The notes under the pieces were generated by a model, which was not told the origin of the DNA, ran no database searches, and was given only the letters and a program-made list of their open reading frames with translations. Shown in pieces: positions 24,521 to 33,715 of a DNA stretch of 54,564 nt (within the stretch, counting starts at the first letter, position 1; each line of letters opens with the position of its first letter). The position numbers were made by a program, and so were the translations under genes. This stretch comes from DATILI01 sp035476635 (GTDB lineage Bacteria > Pseudomonadota > Gammaproteobacteria > Burkholderiales > Burkholderiaceae_C): assembly GCA_035476635.1 (NCBI GenBank), contig DATILI010000069.1, positions 1-54,564 of the forward strand. The letters are read 5' to 3'.

Positions 24521-25306
24521 TTACTCCACCTTCGCCTTCTCGCGCAGGTCCTGCTGGAACTTTGCGAGTTTTTGCTGCTGCAGTTGCTGGCTGATTTGCG
24601 GCTTGAGTTCTTCGAACTTGGGCAACTGGGCTTCACGCACATCGTCCAGGCGGATGATGTGGTAACCGAACTGGCTTTTCACCGGCACATCGGTGGTCTG
24701 GCCCTTGTTGAGCTTGACCAGGCCTTCGGTGAATTCCTTCACATAGCTGCTGGGGTTGGCCCAGTCGAGGTCGCCACCCTTGGCGGCCGAGCCCGGGTCC
24801 TTGGACTGCTTCTTGGCGATGTCCTCGAACTTGCCGCCCTTCTTGAGGCTGGCGAGGATGGCCTTGGCTTCTTCTTCCTTTTCGACCAGGATGTGGCGAA
24901 CCTTGTATTCCTTGCCGGCGCTGGCCGCAACGAACTTGTCGTACTCGGCCTTGACGTCTTCGTCGGTCACGGGGTTGTTTTTCTGGAAATCGGTGAACAG
25001 CTCGCGGATCAGGATGGTCTGGCGTGCCAGATCAAGCTGGCCCTTGAAATCGTCGGTGTTCTCCAGGCCGCGCTTTTGCGCTTCCTGCAGGAAAATCTCG
25101 CGGGCAATGACTTCGTCGCGAATCTGGCCTTGCAGCTCGGGCGTCACCGGCCGGCCCGAACGGGCGACCTGCTGGGCCAGCAAATCCATGCGCGCCTTGG
25201 GAACAGCCTTGCCATTGACGATGGCCAGGTTCTGTGCGGCGGCGGGCAGCGCGATCGCGCCGAACAAGGTTACGGCGGCAAGCGCCGAAAAAATCTGCTT
25301 TCTCAT
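24521..25306 (-). CDS. Periplasmic parvulin-type peptidylprolyl isomerase
   Basis: 261 aa. Signal peptide 1-24 (ALPAAAQ), SurA/PrsA-type N-terminal helices, and a rotamase domain at about 130-225 (KVRHILVEKEEEAKAILASL, SKDPGSAAKGGDLDW, VKSQFGYHIIRLDD). It assists folding of exported proteins. The ATG at 25306 gives the signal peptide; the upstream extension is not signal-like. Likely last gene of the selO-msrB-yciB-bolA run (75 bases after bolA). Confidence 0.93.
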   Translation of the reverse strand: MRKQIFSALAAVTLFGAIALPAAAQNLAIVNGKAVPKARMDLLAQQVARSGRPVTPELQGQIRDEVIAREIFLQEAQKRGLENTDDFKGQLDLARQTILIRELFTDFQKNNPVTDEDVKAEYDKFVAASAGKEYKVRHILVEKEEEAKAILASLKKGGKFEDIAKKQSKDPGSAAKGGDLDWANPSSYVKEFTEGLVKLNKGQTTDVPVKSQFGYHIIRLDDVREAQLPKFEELKPQISQQLQQQKLAKFQQDLREKAKVE

Positions 25307-25381
25307 GGTTCTACCTTCATGGTCCTTAGGGGGTGGCGCGCCGATTGCAAGCCGAGGAACGGGTGCCAAGCGTGGCGCGGA

Positions 25382-25642
25382 TCAGAGTACTTCAATGGCG
25401 ATGGCATGAACGCCCTGGTCAATGAAATCTTGGAGCGCATCATACACAAGGCGATGACGCGCCAAACGGGGGCGATTTGTAAACAAAGGTGAGGCAATTC
25501 GCACGCGGAAATGCGTGCCGAAACCGGTGCCATTGGCCCCCGCATGGCCTGCATGCGCGGCACTTTCATCGAGCACTTCAAGCGCGGTGGGTTGCAGCGT
25601 TTGCTGCAAGCGCTGCGCCAGTTGTTCGGCAGAGTGCGACAT
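25382..25642 (-). CDS. BolA family protein
   Basis: 86 aa. The BolA signature is clear (THFRVRIASPLFTNRPRLARHRLVYDAL), with the conserved histidine of the RHRLVY motif. BolA proteins pair with monothiol glutaredoxins and bind Fe-S clusters, affecting stress response. The ATG at 25642 is 11 bases after the yciB stop. The bolA-parvulin pair next to yciB is a common betaproteobacterial order. Confidence 0.93.
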   Translation of the reverse strand: MSHSAEQLAQRLQQTLQPTALEVLDESAAHAGHAGANGTGFGTHFRVRIASPLFTNRPRLARHRLVYDALQDFIDQGVHAIAIEVL

Positions 25643-25653
25643 CTTGGCTCGCC

Positions 25654-26193
25654 TCAAGTCCGCGGTTCGTCCGACTGCAGGTAGCGCGAGATGTACAAGC
25701 CCTGGGCGATGATGAAGGCCAGCGGGAACGCATAGCCCCAGAGCTTGAAATTGACCCAGGCTTCCGTGCTGTAGTAGGCCGCCACATAGCCGTTCAGAGC
25801 GGCCATGAAGGCGCTATAGATGACCCAGGCCACATTCAGGCGCATCCAGACCGGATCGGGCAGGGTGAGCTGGCTGCCCAGCAGGCCCTTGAGGAAGTTT
25901 TTCTTGAAGCCCCACAGCGCCAGGCCCAGCCCGACCGCGATTGCAGCATACAGCACCGTGGGTTTCCATTTGATGAAGCGCTCGTCCTGCAGCACCAGGG
26001 TCAGCGTGCCGAAGGCCAGCACCAGCACCAGCGTGATCTTGTGCATGGCCTGCAGCTTGCGGTCGATGGCATAGATCACCGCCATCTGCACCAGGGTGGC
26101 TGCCATCAGCACGGCCGTGGCCACATAGATGTCGTAGAACTTGTAGGCCCCGAAGAACAGCAGGATGGGGACAAAATCGATGAGTGCTTTCAT
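25654..26193 (-). CDS. yciB: Inner membrane-spanning protein YciB (septation protein A family)
   Basis: 179 aa with five or six hydrophobic segments. The start MKALIDFVPILLFFGAYKFYDIYVATA and the KPTVLYA and MRLNVAWVIYSAFMAALNGYVA motifs are diagnostic. YciB affects cell-envelope integrity and division. Part of the minus-strand run msrB-yciB-bolA-parvulin. Confidence 0.95.
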   Translation of the reverse strand: MKALIDFVPILLFFGAYKFYDIYVATAVLMAATLVQMAVIYAIDRKLQAMHKITLVLVLAFGTLTLVLQDERFIKWKPTVLYAAIAVGLGLALWGFKKNFLKGLLGSQLTLPDPVWMRLNVAWVIYSAFMAALNGYVAAYYSTEAWVNFKLWGYAFPLAFIIAQGLYISRYLQSDEPRT

Positions 26194-26241
26194 GGGCGAA
26201 GAGAAAGGATCAGATCCAGGCGGCGCGTGGCCAATCCCTGA

Positions 26242-26652
26242 TTATCGGGGTTTGAAATCCAGCGAAGCCGAATTCATGCAGTAGCGCAGGCCGGTGGGGG
26301 TGGGGCCGTCTTCAAACACATGGCCCAGGTGCGCGCCGCACTGCGAGCACAGGGTTTCGGTGCGCACCATGCCGTGCGCGCGGTCCACATGCTCTTCGAT
26401 CGCGCCGGGCGCTACGGCTTCCGAGAAGCTCGGCCATCCGCAGCCGGCATCGAATTTCGTGCCCGAGTCGAACAACTTGTTACCGCAACAGACGCAGGCG
26501 TAGGTGCCGGCGTCCCAGTTGGTTTCGTATTTGCCGGTGAAGGGGCGCTCGGTCGCCGCATGGCGGGTGACCTGGAAGGCCGAGGGTTCCGCGCCTTTCT
26601 CGGCCAGCAATGCCTTCCATTCGGCGTCGGTCTTTTCGATCTTGTGGCTCAT
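26242..26652 (-). CDS. msrB: Peptide-methionine (R)-S-oxide reductase MsrB
   Basis: 136 aa. Zinc cysteines C53, C56, C102 and C105, catalytic cysteine C125 in GLRYCMNSASL, and GCGWPSF at 71-77. It repairs methionine-R-sulfoxide in the cytosol (no signal peptide). It overlaps selO by 4 bases, so the two are translationally coupled, matching the redox role of both proteins. Confidence 0.96.
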   Translation of the reverse strand: MSHKIEKTDAEWKALLAEKGAEPSAFQVTRHAATERPFTGKYETNWDAGTYACVCCGNKLFDSGTKFDAGCGWPSFSEAVAPGAIEEHVDRAHGMVRTETLCSQCGAHLGHVFEDGPTPTGLRYCMNSASLDFKPR

Positions 26653-28124
26653 GATGAACAGCTGATCTCGATAGTGGAAGCCCAGTCGGGCGGGAAGTCG
26701 GCGTAGCTTTCGAACCCCGGGTGTTCGTCAAATGGGGCTTGCAGCAGCGTCAACAAGGTGCTGACTCCCGAAAAGTCCTTTAGTTTCGCGTTTCGAATGG
26801 CTTGTTCACCCAAATGGTTGCGCAGCACGAACTTCGGGTTGGTCTTGAGCATCCTTTCAGCTGCGCTGGCATCGGAGCCAAGACGCTGCGCATACCGCGG
26901 CAGCCAGGCATCGAAATCTTCGCGCGAAAGGAACAGGTCGCGCACGGTGGAGGCGTCGGCGCCGGCAACGTGGTGGCTCAGGCGCCGCCAGAAGATGGTG
27001 TAGTCGACCTTGTCCTTGGCCAGCAGTTTCAGGATGGACTCGATCAGCTCCCGGTCCGCCGCGTATGCCTCCGCCAGGCCGAGCTTGGCGCGCATGCGGC
27101 TTTCCAGCTCGCGCGGGAACACCGTCTTGTAGGACTCCAGCGCCGCCAGCGCCAGCTCCTGCTCCGCGATCAGGGGCAGCAAGGCCTGGCCCAGGCAGAA
27201 CAGGTTCCAGTAGGCGATGTTGGGCTGCTTGTTGTAGGCGTAGCGGCCCTGCTCGTCGCTGTGGTTGCAGACGTGGCCCGGATTGAAAGCGTCCAGGAAC
27301 TGGAACGGGCCGTAGTCGATGGTCAGGCCCAGGATGCTCATGTTGTCGGTGTTCATCACGCCGTGGCAAAAGCCCACCGCCTGCCATTGCGCAACCATGG
27401 CGGCCGTGCGTTCGCTCACCGCTTCCAGCAGCGCCGCATAAGGGTTGCCCGCAAATTTCTCGGTCGCGCGGCAGGCCGGGTAATAGCGGTCTATGACGTA
27501 GTCCGCCAGCACCTTCAGCGGCCCGTATTGCTCGTGGGCGGAGAAATGCTCGAAGTGGCCAAAGCGGATGAAGCTGGGCGCCACACGGGTGACCACGGCC
27601 GAGGTTTCGATCTCCTCTCGGCGCACCGGGGCATCAGAACCGGTCACGCACAGCGCGCGCGTGGTCGGGATGCCCAGGGCATGCACGGCCTCGCTGCACA
27701 GGAACTCGCGGATGCTGGAGCGCAGCACCGCGCGGCCGTCGCCCATGCGCGAGTAGGGCGTGAGGCCGCCGCCCTTGAGCTGAAGTTCCAGCCCGCCGGC
27801 GGTTTCGCCCAGCAGCAGGGCGCGGCCATCGCCCAGCTGCCCGGCCCAGACGCCGAACTGGTGGCCACTGTAGACGCTGGCCAGCGGGCGCGTTCCGGCG
27901 ATGTGCAGGTTGCCGGTGAAGGCCTCCAGCCCGGCGCCCGACGCCAGCCAGGACTCATCCAGCCCAAGTTCTCTTGCCACTGGCCGGCTGACGGCCACCC
28001 AGTAGGGGTCGGGCAGGGGCCGGGCTTTCAGCTCGGTATGGAAATCCGCGCCGAGATCGGCAAAGCGGTTTGCCCAGGTCAAGCCCAGGTCGATTTCAGT
28101 CAGCTTGTCAGCGCGCATGTCCAT
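26649..28124 (-). CDS. selO: Protein adenylyltransferase SelO (YdiU)
   Basis: 491 aa pseudokinase that transfers AMP to proteins involved in redox balance. Visible active-site residues are K117 (LQLKGGGLTPYSR), E140, D260 and N261 (NTDNM) and D270 (DYGPF). The C-terminus ends CSS, corresponding to the conserved Cys/Sec near the end of the family. Start at 28124 or the ATG two codons later cannot be separated by eye. Coupled to msrB. Confidence 0.95.
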   Translation of the reverse strand: MDMRADKLTEIDLGLTWANRFADLGADFHTELKARPLPDPYWVAVSRPVARELGLDESWLASGAGLEAFTGNLHIAGTRPLASVYSGHQFGVWAGQLGDGRALLLGETAGGLELQLKGGGLTPYSRMGDGRAVLRSSIREFLCSEAVHALGIPTTRALCVTGSDAPVRREEIETSAVVTRVAPSFIRFGHFEHFSAHEQYGPLKVLADYVIDRYYPACRATEKFAGNPYAALLEAVSERTAAMVAQWQAVGFCHGVMNTDNMSILGLTIDYGPFQFLDAFNPGHVCNHSDEQGRYAYNKQPNIAYWNLFCLGQALLPLIAEQELALAALESYKTVFPRELESRMRAKLGLAEAYAADRELIESILKLLAKDKVDYTIFWRRLSHHVAGADASTVRDLFLSREDFDAWLPRYAQRLGSDASAAERMLKTNPKFVLRNHLGEQAIRNAKLKDFSGVSTLLTLLQAPFDEHPGFESYADFPPDWASTIEISCSS

Positions 28125-28192
28125 GGCCTGGATTGTCTCGCAGACGGCTGATCCGCCGCGCGCGCAGGGGCTTCGGCGCAGAACCCGTGCTT

Positions 28193-29248
28193 TCAGTTCG
28201 CTTCAGTAGCTGTGGGCGCTTCGGCGAACAGCTGGTTGCGGTACTGCCCGGGCGACACGCCGAACCAGCGTTTGGCAGCACGAAAGAAGTTGCTGGAGTC
28301 GACAAACCCCAACCGGTCGGCGACCTCGGCCAGCGCATAGCGCTTGTCGGCCAGGTATTGGGCGGCCAGCTCGCGCCGCGTTTCGTCGAGCAAATGCTGG
28401 AAGCTGTTGGCCTCGGCCTGCAGGCGGCGCTGCAGCGTGCGGTCGGTCAGCTGCAGCGCCGCGGCCACGTCTTCGCGCCGCGGTTCGCCCAGGTGCAGGC
28501 GATGCGCGATCTCGTTGCGCACGCGCTGCACCGTGCTTTGCTGGCCAAGGTGGTCCATGCGGTCGGCCACCAGGCGCTCATGCACTTCGTAAAGGGCCGG
28601 ATTGCGTGTTGGAATAGGGGCTTGCAAGTCGGCGCTGCCAAGCAGGACACGATTGACCGGCTGGCCGAAGCGCACCGGGCAGAGAAAAGTTTCGCGGTAG
28701 CGCTCAACGCCAGTCGGCGCGGGAAAGACGAATTCACAGGCCAGGGGTTGCAGTTCGCGCCGGCTCAGCCAGTTGCACAGCATCAGCAAGGTGAGCATTC
28801 CAAATTCCACCCGTTGCCGCGGCACCGGACGCCTGGTGCCGATGTGCCCGAGCACCAGCCAGTGGCCGCGCGCGTCGGGCAGCACCTCCAGCGTGGCCCC
28901 ATCGGACACCACGGCCAGGTAACGCGCCAGCCGCTCAAAGCCTTCGAGCAAGGTGGCGCTGGAGAGCATGGCATAGCCGACCACGTCGAGGTTGCCATAG
29001 CTGGCGGCGAGCTCGCGGTTCAGCCCGAGATTGGGTTTGCCCGAGCGCGCCACGGCCAGCTCCCAAAGCTGGCTGATGGTGTCGACCGAGAAGCGCGCGT
29101 CAGGGTCTTGCAGCGCGCGGAAATCCAGCCCGACCTCGGCAAACAGCGCGGGCACCTCCAGGCCCTCGGCTGCGAACATGTCCGCCACGCCCTTGAGCCA
29201 GGCGGCGGAGCTGGTGCGAATGTTGTCCTGGTGGTGCTGCGAAGTCAC
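28193..29248 (-). CDS. AraC family regulator with arabinose-binding-type N-terminal domain
   Basis: 351 aa, OruR/ArgR-like architecture: an effector domain at about 20-210 and a C-terminal helix-turn-helix at about 240-340 (LADKRYALAEVADRLGFVDSSNFFRAAKRWFGVSPGQYR). Divergent from the carboxylesterase gene with 133 bases between starts. That gap contains two copies of an 11 bp motif, so it probably controls the esterase gene. Confidence 0.92.
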   Translation of the reverse strand: MTSQHHQDNIRTSSAAWLKGVADMFAAEGLEVPALFAEVGLDFRALQDPDARFSVDTISQLWELAVARSGKPNLGLNRELAASYGNLDVVGYAMLSSATLLEGFERLARYLAVVSDGATLEVLPDARGHWLVLGHIGTRRPVPRQRVEFGMLTLLMLCNWLSRRELQPLACEFVFPAPTGVERYRETFLCPVRFGQPVNRVLLGSADLQAPIPTRNPALYEVHERLVADRMDHLGQQSTVQRVRNEIAHRLHLGEPRREDVAAALQLTDRTLQRRLQAEANSFQHLLDETRRELAAQYLADKRYALAEVADRLGFVDSSNFFRAAKRWFGVSPGQYRNQLFAEAPTATEAN

Positions 29249-29250
29249 TG

Positions 29251-29332
29251 GTTTGGCGCGCTTGTGATACAGGTGAACCGCATGCTTGTCCCTAGAATTT
29301 TTGTGCGCGGCGGCGTGCGTAGTTTGGCGCGC
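29251..29332. promoter_or_regulatory. Pair of 11 bp direct repeats, candidate AraC-type operator
   Basis: GTTTGGCGCGC occurs at 29251-29261 and 29322-29332, 71 bases apart (close to seven helical turns), inside the AraC / carboxylesterase divergent region. Spacing suits looping by a dimeric regulator. Assignment to the neighbouring regulator is inference. Confidence 0.5.
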
Positions 29333-29381
29333 GCCGCTGGATTGCGCAAACCCATGCTAACCCGATAGAGGAGACAACCCG

Positions 29382-31091
29382 ATGAACAACATGGCAAAGT
29401 ACGGCCTGCTAGCCGCAGTGGCGCTGACGGCGCTGGTGGCGGCGTGCGGCGGCTCGTCAGCCGGCCCCGAAGTGCGCGACACGCTCTATGGCAAGGTGCA
29501 GGGCGTGGACGACGCCGCCAAGAGCGGCACCTACTTCTGGAAAGGCATCCCGTTCGCCAAGCCACCGGTCGGCGCGCTGCGCTGGAAGGCGCCGGTGGAG
29601 CCAGACATCTGGAGCGGCACGCGGGACACGCGCAGCTTCGGCAACGCCTGCCTGCAAAACGGCCGCATCTATGGCCCTGGCGCGAACAACACCTTCGACA
29701 ACACGATCGCGACCACGCTGAACACGCCGGTGGGCAGCGAAGACTGCCTCTCGCTGAACGTCTGGCGTCCGGCCAGCGGTGAAAACAACCTGCCGGTCAT
29801 CCTGTTCATCCATGGCGGCAGCAACATCTCGGGCTATACGGCCGATCCGGTCTACGACGGCGCCAGCCTGGCCAAGACGGCGAATGCAGTCGTCGTCACC
29901 GCGAACTACCGGCTCGGCGTGTTGGGCTTCTTCAGCCTGGCGCAGCTCAAAGGTGGCACGAACCCGAGCGACGACTCGGGCAACTTCGCGATCCTGGACA
30001 ACCTGCAGGCGCTGAAGTTCATCAACAAGAACATCGCCAATTTCGGCGGCAACGCGGGCAATGTGACCTTGATGGGTCAATCCGCCGGCGCCATCAACGT
30101 CTGGGCGGTGATGGCATCGCCGCTGGCGGGCGGCGGGCTGTTCCACAAGACCATTCCGCTCTCCGGCGGCATCTCCCTGGCCAGCAACCTGCCGGTGGGC
30201 ACCATACCGACACTCAGCCCCGCCAGCACCTACGCGACGCAAGGCAACGGCTTGCTCGCGCAACTGCTCATCGCCGACGGCAAGGCGACCGACACGGCCG
30301 GTGCACTGGCCTATGCCGCGACGCAAACCAGCGCGCAGATCGCGGACTACCTGCGCGCCAAGGACGGCAAGACCATTCTCACCACGGTGCTGACCAAGGG
30401 CTTGGGCGGCTCCGGCCCGATTCCCGAAGGCACGGTGGTGCCGACGGACCCGATTGCCGCCTTCGCCTCCGGCAAGTACCAGAAGGTGCCCGTGCTCACC
30501 GGCATGACCGGCGAGGAAGGCAAGCTCTTCGCTCCCTTCCTGACGCTGCTGGGCGGCAAGCCCGGTATCAAGATCAGCGACGCGGACCGCTTTGCGATGA
30601 TGCAGAACTTCAACCCCGACGCGCCCACCGCGTTGACCTCGGCCGACATCCTGGACGCTTCCTACCTGCCCGTGACCACGCCGGTGACCGGCTACAACGC
30701 CAAGACGGCGCTGCTCGGAAGCATCTTCATTTCGGCCAGCCGCGACAACGTCTTGAATACGCTGATCGGTCAGCAGTCCAATGTGTGGCACTACCAGTTC
30801 AACTGGGCGCAGGAGCCGGCCCCGTGGAACGAGGTCTATGGTGCCGCCCACGCGTTTGACTTGCCGTTTCTGTTCAATACGTTCGGGCCTTCGGTGTTTG
30901 CCAATGCCGCCAACAGCACGGCCAACCGGCCGGGCCGGCTGGCCTTGTCCAGCGCGATGATGGGCAGCATCGCGGCGTTTGCGCGCAATGGCGATCCGAA
31001 CCATGCGGGTCTGGGCGTGACGTGGCAGCCGTGGCCGAAGAAGGTCTTGTTCGATGCCAGCCTGGCGCAGGCGCAGATCACGGCACCGTGA
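29382..31091 (+). CDS. Type B carboxylesterase, lipoprotein
   Basis: 569 aa alpha/beta hydrolase. Lipobox LVAAC with C22, so probably membrane-anchored in the periplasm or outer membrane. Family signatures: FKGIPFAKPPVG-like at 54-64, SEDCLSLNVWRP (119-130), catalytic S234 in GQSAGA, and the histidine in AAHAFDLPFLF near residue 490. GAGGAGACAACCCG precedes the ATG. Regulated probably by the divergent AraC gene. Substrate unknown, possibly an ester or polyester fragment. Confidence 0.92.
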   Translation: MNNMAKYGLLAAVALTALVAACGGSSAGPEVRDTLYGKVQGVDDAAKSGTYFWKGIPFAKPPVGALRWKAPVEPDIWSGTRDTRSFGNACLQNGRIYGPGANNTFDNTIATTLNTPVGSEDCLSLNVWRPASGENNLPVILFIHGGSNISGYTADPVYDGASLAKTANAVVVTANYRLGVLGFFSLAQLKGGTNPSDDSGNFAILDNLQALKFINKNIANFGGNAGNVTLMGQSAGAINVWAVMASPLAGGGLFHKTIPLSGGISLASNLPVGTIPTLSPASTYATQGNGLLAQLLIADGKATDTAGALAYAATQTSAQIADYLRAKDGKTILTTVLTKGLGGSGPIPEGTVVPTDPIAAFASGKYQKVPVLTGMTGEEGKLFAPFLTLLGGKPGIKISDADRFAMMQNFNPDAPTALTSADILDASYLPVTTPVTGYNAKTALLGSIFISASRDNVLNTLIGQQSNVWHYQFNWAQEPAPWNEVYGAAHAFDLPFLFNTFGPSVFANAANSTANRPGRLALSSAMMGSIAAFARNGDPNHAGLGVTWQPWPKKVLFDASLAQAQITAP

Positions 31092-31093
31092 TT

Positions 31094-31780
31094 TCAGTCC
31101 TGGGAGGCTGCAAGGTACGCCGACAGCGCCTCGCCATCCGTGATCGCAACGCCGCCGAACGCGAGCGACACCAGGCCGCGCTGCTCCAGCGAGCGCAGCA
31201 CGCGGTTCACGGTCTGGCGCGAAAGGCCCGCCAGGTGGCCCAGCTCCTCCTGGGTCAGGCTGACCCGCCGCATGCCAGGCCAGAACAGCGGGCTCAGGTA
31301 CTGCGCGACCCGGTGTTCCGGGTTGCGCAGCCGTCCGGCTTCGATGATCGTCATGGCTTGCGCCAGCCGCAGATTCATCTGCGCCACCAACGCCTGGTTG
31401 AACGCCAGGTCCGATGCGCGCAGCGCCTCGACTTCGGCCCGCGGCAGGCACAGCAGTTCGCTGTCGCGCAGCGCGATCACGTCGTAGCGCCGCGGCTCGG
31501 TCCTAAGCACCGAGCCTTCGCCAAACCATTCGCCGCTGGGCACGCCCAGGAAGACCGAGAAGCGGCCTTTCACCGACGGGCTCTGCAGCTTGACCAGGCC
31601 GCTCAACACGGCATACCAGCCGTCTACCGGCGCGCCCGCGGCCAGCAGTACCTCGCCCTTCTTGCCGGAGCGCGTGAACGCATGCTGCGCGATGCGGTCT
31701 TGCACCTCCATGGCCAGGGATGCGTACCAGGGCTGGGCCTGCAGAAAGCGGCTGACGGGACTGAGGGTGTCGTGAAACAT
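31094..31780 (-). CDS. Crp/Fnr family transcriptional regulator
   Basis: 228 aa from ATG 31780. Cyclic-nucleotide-binding-like beta-roll (about 15-130: KKGEVLLAAGAPVDGWYAVLSGLVKLQ) and C-terminal winged helix (LTQEELGHLAGLSRQTVNRVLRSLEQRGLV). No N-terminal cysteine cluster, so not an oxygen-sensing Fnr. Its stop lies 2 bases from the carboxylesterase stop (convergent), and it is divergent from the acyl-CoA ligase at 31961, which it may control. Confidence 0.92.
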   Translation of the reverse strand: MFHDTLSPVSRFLQAQPWYASLAMEVQDRIAQHAFTRSGKKGEVLLAAGAPVDGWYAVLSGLVKLQSPSVKGRFSVFLGVPSGEWFGEGSVLRTEPRRYDVIALRDSELLCLPRAEVEALRASDLAFNQALVAQMNLRLAQAMTIIEAGRLRNPEHRVAQYLSPLFWPGMRRVSLTQEELGHLAGLSRQTVNRVLRSLEQRGLVSLAFGGVAITDGEALSAYLAASQD

Positions 31781-31960
31781 GGCGGCATTGTCCTGCAGCG
31801 TGATGCATGCGCGGCGGCGCGCGCCACTACGGGTAACTACCAGGAGTTTGTCTACAAGGCGACAGGAGTTGCCTTGGGCGCCACAGCGGGCCACACTGCG
31901 GGCGAGACACTACGATTCGACATCCCGTAATTTCCCCAAGTTTTTTTCCAAGGAGAACCC

Positions 31961-33589
31961 ATGCTGGGTCTGATGCAAAGCCAACCGCTTTTGATCTCGT
32001 CGTTGATCGATTTCGCCGAACGCCACCATGGCGACGCCGAAATCGTTTCGCGCCGCGTCGAAGGCGACATCCACCGCTACACTTGGCGCGACGTGGCGAC
32101 CCGGGCACGCCAGGTGGCCCATGCGTTGGACGGCTTGAAAATTCCATCCGGCGGCCGCGTGGCGACATTGGCCTGGAACGGCTATCGCCACCTGGAGCTG
32201 TACTTTGGCGTGAGCGGCTCCGGCCGCGTGCTGCACACCATCAACCCGCGCCTGCATCCCGAGCAGATCGCCTGGATCGCCAACCATGCCGAAGACCAGG
32301 TGCTGTGCTTTGACGTGAGTTTCTTGCCCATCATCCAGGCCGTGCACGCCAAGTGCACAACGATCAAGCACTATGTCGCGCTGTGCGACGCCGACAAATT
32401 GCCTGCCGACAGCGGCATCCCCAACCTGGTCAGCTATGAAGCCTGGATCGGCAGCCAGCCCAGCAAATACACCTGGCCGGTGTTCGATGAAAACTCCGCC
32501 TCCAGCATGTGCTACACCAGCGGCACCACGGGCAACCCCAAGGCGGCGCTGTACAGCCACCGTTCGACCATCCTGCATGCCTATGCGGCAGCGCTGCCCG
32601 ACGTGATGTCGATCAGCGCGCGCGACGCCATCCTGCCGGTCGTGCCGATGTTCCATGTCAATGCCTGGGGCATTCCCTATTCGGCCGCGCTCACCGGTGC
32701 CAAGCTGGTGTTTCCCGGCCCCGCGCTGGACGGCAAATCGGTCTATGAACTGATCGAGGCCGAAAAGGTCAGCTATGCCGCGGGTGTACCCACGGTCTGG
32801 CAGATGTTGCTGGGCCACATGAAGCCGGGCAATCTGCGCTTCTCGACCCTGAAGCGCACCGTGATCGGCGGCTCGGCCTGCCCGCCCGCGATGATCGCCG
32901 CCTTCAATGACGACTACGGCGTGGAAGTGCTGCACGCCTGGGGCATGACCGAGATGTCGCCCCTGGGCACGCTGTGCACGCTGAAGAACAAACACCTGAA
33001 CATGTCGGCCGAGGACAAGATGAAGATCCGCCTGAAGCAGGGCCGGGCGATCTACGGCGTGGACATGAAGATCGTGGGCGAAGACGGCGAGGAAGCCGTC
33101 TGGGACGGCAAGGCCTATGGCGACCTGTATGTCAAGGGCCCGTGGATCGTGCGCGAATACTTCAAGGGCGAGGGCGGCGACCCGCTGGTGGACGGCTGGT
33201 TTCCCACCGGCGACGTGGCCACCATCGACCCCGACGGCTACATGCAAATCACCGACCGCAGCAAGGACGTGATCAAGTCCGGCGGCGAATGGATCAGCTC
33301 GATCGAGATCGAGAACATCGCCGTTGCGCATCCGGCCGTGGCCATGGCCGCGTGCATCGGCGTGAAGCACCCCAAGTGGGACGAGCGGCCGATTGTCGCC
33401 GTGGTGAAAAAACCCGGCGCCGAGGTTTCGCGCGAGGAGCTGCTCAAGTTCTTCGAAGGCAAGACCGCCAAGTGGCAGATTCCGGATGACGTGGTTTTCG
33501 TCGACGCCATTCCGTTGGGCGCCACCGGCAAGATGCTCAAGACCCGGCTGCGCGAACAGCTCAAGGATTACAAGCTGCCCAATTCCTGA
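31961..33589 (+). CDS. Fatty-acyl/carboxylate CoA ligase (AMP-forming)
   Basis: 542 aa ANL superfamily enzyme. AMP motifs: CYTSGTTGNPKAALYSHRS (about 183-202), HAWGMTEMSP (about 326-335) and GWFPTGDVATIDPDGY; the catalytic C-terminal lysine lies in LGATGKMLKT. It resembles medium/long-chain acyl-CoA synthetases and 3-methylthiopropionate-CoA ligases (DmdB type). AAGGAG precedes the ATG. It opens the long plus-strand run and is next to a HAAT transporter, which suggests that the transported acid is the ligase substrate. Confidence 0.92.
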   Translation: MLGLMQSQPLLISSLIDFAERHHGDAEIVSRRVEGDIHRYTWRDVATRARQVAHALDGLKIPSGGRVATLAWNGYRHLELYFGVSGSGRVLHTINPRLHPEQIAWIANHAEDQVLCFDVSFLPIIQAVHAKCTTIKHYVALCDADKLPADSGIPNLVSYEAWIGSQPSKYTWPVFDENSASSMCYTSGTTGNPKAALYSHRSTILHAYAAALPDVMSISARDAILPVVPMFHVNAWGIPYSAALTGAKLVFPGPALDGKSVYELIEAEKVSYAAGVPTVWQMLLGHMKPGNLRFSTLKRTVIGGSACPPAMIAAFNDDYGVEVLHAWGMTEMSPLGTLCTLKNKHLNMSAEDKMKIRLKQGRAIYGVDMKIVGEDGEEAVWDGKAYGDLYVKGPWIVREYFKGEGGDPLVDGWFPTGDVATIDPDGYMQITDRSKDVIKSGGEWISSIEIENIAVAHPAVAMAACIGVKHPKWDERPIVAVVKKPGAEVSREELLKFFEGKTAKWQIPDDVVFVDAIPLGATGKMLKTRLREQLKDYKLPNS

Positions 33590-33715
33590 TGCGCCTTGGC
33601 TTGGTGCATTGCGGCAATTCAGTCACCTCGGCGATAGCGCGTAGGGGCAATCCCTTAGCGCTGCACTGCACAAAACTTGTACTCTCGATTCGTTTTTGTT
33701 CCCTGGAGACACTTC

